DNA from: DASPJR01 sp035628505
Lineage (GTDB): Bacteria; Planctomycetota; SZUA-567; H5-PLA8
Direction: 5' to 3'
Assembly (NCBI GenBank): GCA_035628505.1
Contig: DASPJR010000084.1
Location: forward strand, 1 to 28,012
Length of the DNA stretch: 28,012 nt
Shown here: positions 22,880 to 28,012 of the stretch, one piece after another
Position numbering within the stretch: position 1 is the stretch's first letter
How the letters are laid out: the number at the start of each line of letters is the position of its first letter
Notes under the pieces: generated by a model
What the model saw: only the letters and a program-made list of their open reading frames with translations
Databases searched by the model: none
What the model was told of the DNA's origin: nothing
Translations under genes and position numbers: made by a program

Positions 22880-24222
22880 GGCCGCTCCTTGCGATTGCGC
22901 AGACTTTTTTCCAATTCCCTGCGGAAACCTTCATTGTCTGCGGGCGAAACTGTTGGTGACCTGAATTCCCCAGGCTCAAGAGTGCTCGCACTTGTTTCAG
23001 GCACTAACGTCGCGGTGATGAAGATTGCAATCTGCTTGTCACTTTTCTGCTCTAATCTGTTTTTGAATAATTCTCCGATAACAGGTACACGTGAAATACC
23101 TGGGACACCTCTTCGGACGGTTGTTACGCGTTGATCCATGAGGCCGGCGACCGTGGCCGTTCCTCCGTCTTCGATCCGCACCGTGCTCTTCGCTTTGCGG
23201 CGATTCACAACCGGGAGATTATTCTGCCCGCGCGCGACGACATCACTGACCTCGACTTCCATTTCCAGGGTAATCTGCTTATCGCTCCCGATGTGCGGCA
23301 CAATTTTCAGTACCGTGCCGGTCTCAATTTTCTCCAACTGCGAGGTGGTATAGACAGTGCCAGGTCCAAAGAATTGAAAATATTCTTCGTTCGTCACCTT
23401 GATTTGTGCTTCTTTAGCGTCCTGAGCCATTACCTGCGGATGTGCCACAATCGTGGCCTGCCCATTCTGGTTGAGGAGGTTCAGCGTCATAATCACTGAA
23501 TTGGTGTAGCTCGGACCGGTCGCGCCAATATTGATTCCCCAGGGCATTTTCGGGATTGTGGTGTTGCCCGCGAGTAGTCCGGCAGAAACCTGCGGAAAGT
23601 CCCAGTTCACCCCGAGGTTCAGCAAGTCAGATTGCTCCAGGACCACAACTCGCGACTCCAGCAATACGTGACGGGGCGCTTTATCCAGTACGCGGATGTC
23701 GTCAACAATTCGTCCCATAAGATTTTCAGGCGCGGTGACAACGAGCGTGCTTCCCGGCCCATCGGACTGCACATAGCTTCTGAAAGCGGGAGCCAGCAAT
23801 TTGATCGCGGAATCTGCCGTTCGGTGATTCAGGGTTATGGGCTGTGTGGAACTAATCTGAGCAAATCCCGGGCTCTTAGGATCCGCAGAGTAGATCAGAC
23901 AGTAGTCGGGGGTCTTTTTCACCCCATAGCCGGTGCCTGCGAGAATGATGTCCAGCGCCTTTCCGACTGGCACATCTTTCAGCTCGGCGCTTATCACACC
24001 TGAAACACCAGGCTCCATCAGAATCAGAACCCCGCTCTGAACGGAGATGTCCTGCAATGCCTGGCGCACATCAGTATCAACGAATACATTTGTAACGCGG
24101 CCAGGCGTGCTTCCGGGTCGTGTCTGGCTTTCCTGTGCGGCGACCGACACACAGAGCAGCAGATACATCATTAGCGCTGAAAAGCACAACAGAGCGCGAA
24201 CTTCCTGTTTGTATGTGTTCAT
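22876..24222 (-). CDS. Short outer-membrane secretin (GspD/PilQ superfamily)
   Basis: The 448-residue protein has a signal peptide (about 1-29, ending VSVAAQ). An STN/N0-like domain (about 43-110: VRQALQDISVQSGVLILMEP, VPVGKALDIIL) is followed by an N1-like part and the C-terminal secretin beta domain: VLLESRVVVLEQSD, NGQATIVAHPQVMAQD, GTVLKIVPHI, STVRIEDGGTATVAGL and VPVIGELFKNR. It is much shorter than GspD or PilQ (600-700 residues), so it has few periplasmic N domains. Secretins form large gated outer-membrane pores. Its ATG shares one base with the stop of the chaperone-like gene (TAATG), and its 3' end overlaps the lipoprotein gene. No ATPase or inner-membrane platform gene is seen nearby. 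Confidence 0.92.
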   Translation of the reverse strand: MNTYKQEVRALLCFSALMMYLLLCVSVAAQESQTRPGSTPGRVTNVFVDTDVRQALQDISVQSGVLILMEPGVSGVISAELKDVPVGKALDIILAGTGYGVKKTPDYCLIYSADPKSPGFAQISSTQPITLNHRTADSAIKLLAPAFRSYVQSDGPGSTLVVTAPENLMGRIVDDIRVLDKAPRHVLLESRVVVLEQSDLLNLGVNWDFPQVSAGLLAGNTTIPKMPWGINIGATGPSYTNSVIMTLNLLNQNGQATIVAHPQVMAQDAKEAQIKVTNEEYFQFFGPGTVYTTSQLEKIETGTVLKIVPHIGSDKQITLEMEVEVSDVVARGQNNLPVVNRRKAKSTVRIEDGGTATVAGLMDQRVTTVRRGVPGISRVPVIGELFKNRLEQKSDKQIAIFITATLVPETSASTLEPGEFRSPTVSPADNEGFRRELEKSLRNRKERP

Positions 24223-25880
24223 TAGCGAGCTCCTAGGCTTGTAACGGATGCTTTGATATCTTTGTCTTCTTCATCAGTGATTACATTTACGATGCATTTT
24301 CCGTCCGCGACCGACACGACGATTGGCAGGCTCTGGCTCGCCAGCACCTCTGTGGCCGTACCCAGCTCTGCTTTCAAAATGTAGGATCCGGGAGGAACCT
24401 TCTCGAAATCCATGAGCCGTGAAAAGTCTCGGCTTTCCAGCGGCAACATCTGGCCCTGGTCGCCTTCAAGCGCCGTTTTGATTTCGGTCCGTCCAGTCAG
24501 TGATGTAACCGTCACCCGCGCACTGGGCAGCACGTGGATGTTGCCTGCATTCGAGAAGCGTGCCTGAACCGCATAGCCGCCGCTCTCTGTCGCTGCGATG
24601 CTCATCCGTACTGCCAGTGCGGAGGGCTTTACTTCGGCATGCTTATTCCTCACGCTGACAAGTGATGTCGTCTGCCCTGCGCTTTGACCGTCCAAGTACG
24701 ACGCCTGAAGAGAAACAGTGCCGTAATAGGCGGCGTGAGTAGTTTCCGTTTTCGGCATCGACGCAATGATTCTTACATTCTGCTTGGCGCGAGCACCCAG
24801 CGTGAAACGTTCAGGCAGGACCTGGATCCAGCCGGCGCACGATAGGCTTTCGCCTGTCAAATCACCCATCGACATTCCTCGCATCGGCGGCGGCAGGAAT
24901 GCGCGGGTCTCAATGCTTACCGGGTGATCCGCTGAATTTTCCACCGAGAGCAGCGTAGTGCGGGTCGCGCCAGGAATTCCGGCGATACAAATCTCGCTTG
25001 GATTGAGCGTGAGTGCAGTATCAACTGCTACTTTTGTAGCGCTCGGATCGCCACTGAACGAGATTTCCCGCTCCACTGGGGAAAGCATGCGCCCGTCAAC
25101 GCTGAGGGCAGCAGAAATCTTGAAGTGCCCAGAGGGCAAGCGTCTATTTACGTCAACCGGCAACTCGACATTGGCGCCGGGAACCAGACCGATATCTTTC
25201 GTCCAAACGGTCAGCACATGCTTCCACGTTTTATTCGAAAGATGCTGAACTTTAATCTGTCCTTTGATTCTGGAATAGGTACGGCCTTCGTTCCTGACAT
25301 TCAACGTCGCGAAAGTTGCCGCGCGCTTTTTAGGCGTTTCCTCCCGGTAAACGAGGCCTGCCTCAGCCAGGCGGATCTGCTGCCGCTCGGGACGCCCCTG
25401 AACGTCCAGCAGGATAGGGATTAAAAACCGGACTGCCACGCTTACGCCCTTCTGTTGAGCTGGCGTCCTGGCCTGGACGAGGATCCCGGCAAAGTAAAAA
25501 CCGCGCGCACGCGCGGGAGGTCGGACCGTGACGGTGACCGGTGACATCTGCATCGCGTCTACCGTTACGGTCTTTGCGCTAAGTGTCGTCCACTCTAAGC
25601 AGGAATATTCACTTAGCTCGACTTCGGAATTGCCTGGCTCGACTACAATCCAGCCTCCATCACGCGCTTGAACAAGATTTACAAGTGTGAGATCGAAAAT
25701 CTTCGATTCATCGGCGGTGTTTTTAAGCTTGATGATTCGATCGGCGGCTTGACCGGGCCGCGCAGCGGCTTCTACTCGCATCGGGGTGATGATTAGACCC
25801 TGGCTTTGAGCCCATACGGGTAACGAACTGGCGAGCAGGGTCAGCATGAACAGTTTCGCGAATCGGCTTACGTGTTCCAT
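24222..25880 (-). CDS. Fimbrial-chaperone-like Ig-fold exported protein
   Basis: The 552-residue protein carries a signal peptide (about 1-25, cleaving near PVWAQS). The next part, LIITPMRVEAAARPGQAADR then IIKLKNTADESKIFDLTLVN, follows the pattern of the first beta strands of PapD-like chaperones and DUF916-type proteins. The rest is beta-rich with a repeated layout (LNPSEICIAGIPGATRTTLL, GARAKQNVRIIASMP), suggesting three or four Ig-like domains instead of the usual two. It lies between the pilin-like gene and the secretin and probably binds the exported subunit in the periplasm. The start ATG 25880 is preceded by GGGGAGAG. The exact family is uncertain; chaperone is the best reading from fold pattern and context. 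Confidence 0.68.
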   Translation of the reverse strand: MEHVSRFAKLFMLTLLASSLPVWAQSQGLIITPMRVEAAARPGQAADRIIKLKNTADESKIFDLTLVNLVQARDGGWIVVEPGNSEVELSEYSCLEWTTLSAKTVTVDAMQMSPVTVTVRPPARARGFYFAGILVQARTPAQQKGVSVAVRFLIPILLDVQGRPERQQIRLAEAGLVYREETPKKRAATFATLNVRNEGRTYSRIKGQIKVQHLSNKTWKHVLTVWTKDIGLVPGANVELPVDVNRRLPSGHFKISAALSVDGRMLSPVEREISFSGDPSATKVAVDTALTLNPSEICIAGIPGATRTTLLSVENSADHPVSIETRAFLPPPMRGMSMGDLTGESLSCAGWIQVLPERFTLGARAKQNVRIIASMPKTETTHAAYYGTVSLQASYLDGQSAGQTTSLVSVRNKHAEVKPSALAVRMSIAATESGGYAVQARFSNAGNIHVLPSARVTVTSLTGRTEIKTALEGDQGQMLPLESRDFSRLMDFEKVPPGSYILKAELGTATEVLASQSLPIVVSVADGKCIVNVITDEEDKDIKASVTSLGAR

Positions 25881-25916
25881 TTTCCCGCACTCTCCCCATT
25901 AGATAATTAATGAATG

Positions 25917-25951
25917 CGATGCGGAGGAGTACGCTCGACTCCTCCGCATCG
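25917..25951. promoter_or_regulatory. 14-bp perfect stem-loop between pilin-like and chaperone-like genes
   Basis: Arms 25917-25930 and 25938-25951 pair perfectly around a 7-nt loop, starting about 12 nt after the pilin-like stop. No T-run follows on the - strand, so it is more likely an mRNA-stabilising or processing element, or a partial attenuator, than a full terminator. It would let the subunit be made in excess over the assembly proteins. Confidence 0.7.
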
Positions 25952-25962
25952 AAAGGTTGCAG

Positions 25963-26376
25963 TTAATTTGCAGCAGCAATCGTCAAGGTGACGGTGCCCA
26001 GGGCTTTGCCGCTCATACTGCCGTCTTCGAGCGTCGCGGTGACGGAGACATTCACAGTTCCCTCGGTTTCATTGGTCGCCACTCCGCTGTCGACCGAAGG
26101 CTCGCCCAGCGTAATCACAGCGCCAGCCGGTTTGCTCCCGTGATCAGCCCAGGAGGCCGAAACCTGCCAGGGAACATTCGCATACGCTTTGTAGTTAACG
26201 TCGCCGTTTCCAGTCACGCCGCTGTTGGTAGGCGTGCCGGTGATGAGCAGGCTTGCGTCCGCAGTGATACCCACGTAGCTCTCGACGGTCATCGATACGT
26301 TCGTATTGGACGTCGTGGCTGCCATGGCACTGCCGGCAAGAAGAACCACCGCCAAGATTGCAACGAATGCTTTCAT
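25963..26376 (-). CDS. Secreted pilin-like structural subunit
   Basis: The 137-residue protein has a classic Sec signal peptide (1-19, ending GSAMA) and a cysteine-free mature part of 118 residues, rich in Thr, Val, Ser, Gly and Ala. It alternates in a beta-strand pattern and ends in an amphipathic strand (LGTVTLTIAA), as in fimbrial subunits that polymerise by donor-strand exchange. There is no type IV prepilin motif. A clear AAGGAG lies eight nt before ATG 26376. It is the first gene of the operon that also codes for the chaperone-like protein, the secretin and the lipoprotein, and a stem-loop follows it. I do not recognise a specific family; the structural-subunit role is inferred from composition, size and context. 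Confidence 0.72.
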   Translation of the reverse strand: MKAFVAILAVVLLAGSAMAATTSNTNVSMTVESYVGITADASLLITGTPTNSGVTGNGDVNYKAYANVPWQVSASWADHGSKPAGAVITLGEPSVDSGVATNETEGTVNVSVTATLEDGSMSGKALGTVTLTIAAAN

Positions 26377-27300
26377 GTTTATTTCTCCTTAGTTTGGTTG
26401 TGCGGTTGGCGGGAACTCCGCCTTTGCCGCGAGTCGATTCAGTTGAAGACCACCATGCTTTAAACTCACTCGATCGTCGCCCATTCACAGATTCGCTGCT
26501 TTACCAGGCGCCCTTTCGTTCCCCCTCCTTTCTGAAGGCACACGACCCCTCTGTGCAGCAGATTCATCTGCTCTTTTTCTCGGGCCTTTATTCCGTGAGT
26601 GCTTAGATGTTGAACGTGGAGCAGATAACGGGCCGAAGAATATTATCGTGACTTTTTTAACAAGGATTCATAGGAGGAGTGCCTGTTCCTTCACTTCTCC
26701 TGCTGCTGAGGGTTATTCTGTCCCGCACAGCAGCGGCCGGCATTTTCGACAACATGCCTGAGAGCCGAGACAGGTTGAACTGCTTGTTCGATACCGTCCC
26801 CGGCCAAAAACTGGCGCGCTGAGAATGTCACGGTGCCATACGCGGTTCCAACTGATGCGGTCGTCGCGCGAAGAAAGACTTGATCGTTGCTCTATTTTTT
26901 CCGCATCTACGAGCCGCCCCTTTGTATGCGGCGAGTAATGACGAGCACAGCATTAGGGCGACACCCTTTATAAGCACCACATAGGCAGCGCCCCGAGAAG
27001 CCGTCGCGGCAAAATCACATAAACGAAAGAAGCGCGGTTAGTGAGACATACCGTCCAGCTTCCTGAACACAATCCTGAAGTTCAGACGGTTGTTTAATGG
27101 CAACGGCCCCGAGGTGAGACAATACCCAGCTTCATACGGACCGACCCACAACCGGCATCGAGCGCCAAACCTATAGATCATGAATATTTTGCCAACTGCG
27201 CGAATGCGGTATGCCTTTTGATTAAACCCTTACACGTGCCCAAAAAATTTAACAGCCGCAAGTAGTGTCTCGCGGTCCGCTTTTCCCGGGAGGGGAACTG
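26377..27300. other. Gene-poor region of about 0.9 kb
   Basis: No reading frame here is convincing on either strand. The region should contain the promoters of the pilin-like operon (leftward) and of the secreted-protein gene (rightward), but no clear -35/-10 pair was found. Two foldable stretches are visible: a 6-bp hairpin AGCAGA-TTCA-TCTGCT (26557-26572) followed by a T-run, and a longer imperfect hairpin at 27050-27090 (ACCGT/ACGGT outer, CTGAAC/GTTCAG inner). It may be decayed coding sequence. Confidence 0.45.
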
Positions 27301-28012
27301 ATGAACTCACATGTAAGCACAAGAAGCCGCTGCGCCGGTGTTCTCCTGGCGGCGGCGTTCTTCATCTCGAATCAACTTTTTGCGGCTGACATTTTATATG
27401 TCGCACACCTATCACTCAACACTCAAGACACGTACGTTGTTAACCGACTCCGCAGCCAGGGGCACACGGTAACCGTCGTCGCCGACGATAAGGCAACGGT
27501 GGCGCACGCCAGCGGAAAGGCTATGGTCGTTCTCTCCATGTCGGTCGACCTGGGAAAAAACTTAGGAACGACCTTCAAGAATGTCACGATTCCGGTGGTG
27601 ACCTGGAATGACGAACTACAAACTCAGCTGGGCTGGACCGGTCCGACAAAAAACGCCCATTACGGACGAAGCGATAAGATCACCAGCATTATAATAGAAG
27701 ACCCAACGCATCCTCTGGCGGCTGGTTTTGCCGCGGGTGACCTTACAATCCTGACCGATGACGACGAACATCTGGGCTGGGGCATTCCGAATAGCAGCGC
27801 GCAAGTGACTGTGGTTGCCATACTCCCAGTTAATGCTCGAAAGGCGATTTATGAATATAAGCCTGGCGCAACGCTCCACGACGGCAGTATAGCCGCCGCC
27901 CGACGCATCTTTTTCTTTTTGGGCGACACCGCACCTGATCAGATGAATGAAAACTTCGTGCGGCTGATGGACGCGGTGTTTGACTATGCGGCGTACGGAA
28001 ACCTTAGCATCA
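27301..28012 (+). CDS. Secreted protein, 3' end outside window
   Basis: Reading from ATG 27301 the frame stays open to the right edge (237 residues visible). A GGGAGGGG site lies five nt upstream. A signal peptide (about 1-29, LLAAAFFISNQLFA then AD) precedes ILYVAHLSLNTQDTYVVNRL, SQGHTVTVVADD and GKAMVVLSMSVDLGK, then IPVVTWNDELQTQLGW, DPTHPLAAGF and RRIFFFLGD. From memory, this set of blocks is typical of an uncharacterised Rossmann-like or ThuA-like domain found in secreted, often multidomain, proteins of soil and marine bacteria. Further domains may lie beyond the window. It is transcribed away from the pilin-like operon. Catalytic role unknown. Confidence 0.85.
   Translation, partial: MNSHVSTRSRCAGVLLAAAFFISNQLFAADILYVAHLSLNTQDTYVVNRLRSQGHTVTVVADDKATVAHASGKAMVVLSMSVDLGKNLGTTFKNVTIPVVTWNDELQTQLGWTGPTKNAHYGRSDKITSIIIEDPTHPLAAGFAAGDLTILTDDDEHLGWGIPNSSAQVTVVAILPVNARKAIYEYKPGATLHDGSIAAARRIFFFLGDTAPDQMNENFVRLMDAVFDYAAYGNLSI

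Noticed and set aside
26377..26460. Possible cyclic-di-GMP riboswitch in the pilin-like leader
   Set aside because: A GGCAAAGGCGG stretch recalled GEMM elements, but the paired helices and the second conserved loop are missing.
26557..26578. Terminator-like hairpin with T-run on the + strand
   Set aside because: No + strand gene lies upstream that it could end, and the stem is only 6 bp, so it is noted within the gene-poor region but not listed as a terminator.
26619..26634. GG-N10-GC match on the - strand upstream of the pilin-like gene
   Set aside because: Only the minimal dinucleotides and part of TGC match; it would leave a 230-nt leader. Such matches are expected by chance.

Overview
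This is a window of about 57-60% GC bacterial chromosome that reads most like an environmental Acidobacteriota. That placement is an inference from several features together: abundant hybrid histidine kinases, a PknB-type Ser/Thr kinase, a non-cyanobacterial KaiB/KaiC pair, a secreted domain common in soil phyla, and dispersed CTTTGCG-type and palindromic repeats. No rRNA, tRNA, CRISPR array, transposase or phage gene is visible.

Left part (1-5.3 kb): a 5'-open gene for a possible AraC-like DNA-binding protein, invaded in frame by short palindromic repeats; then rph (RNase PH), rdgB (XTP/dITP diphosphatase) and a cobalamin-binding-type solute-binding protein on the + strand; then, on the - strand, a SIMPL-domain protein and a zinc-ribbon/low-complexity membrane protein. 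Copies of one dispersed repeat family lie at the gene boundaries on both sides of rdgB.

Centre (5.4-17.7 kb): a signalling island with a MASE1 hybrid histidine kinase (-), two hybrid kinases with PAS arrays (+), a sigma-54-dependent NtrC-type response regulator (-), and a PAS-GAF hybrid kinase (+) divergent from that regulator. The three + strand kinases share a closely related AHDFNN-type kinase/receiver core with different sensor heads.

Kai operon (17.9-22.2 kb, - strand): a receiver-like protein that has lost its acidic Mg-binding pair, a Ser/Thr kinase fused to a receiver, KaiC with intact CII phosphosites and a long C-terminal coiled coil, and KaiB. A near-consensus sigma-54 (-24/-12) promoter lies just upstream of the first gene. 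I infer that the sigma-54 regulator nearby controls this operon, which would join phosphorelay, Ser/Thr phosphorylation and a Kai-type timer. This is the most interesting part of the window.

Right part (22.4-26.4 kb, - strand): a compact operon coding for a small Sec-exported pilin-like protein, a fimbrial-chaperone-like protein, a short secretin and a lipoprotein. No usher and no type II/IV pilus ATPase are present, which suggests an unusual chaperone-secretin surface-fibre system. A 14-bp stem-loop separates the subunit gene from the rest. A gene-poor stretch of about 0.9 kb follows, then the start of a secreted protein that runs off the right edge.
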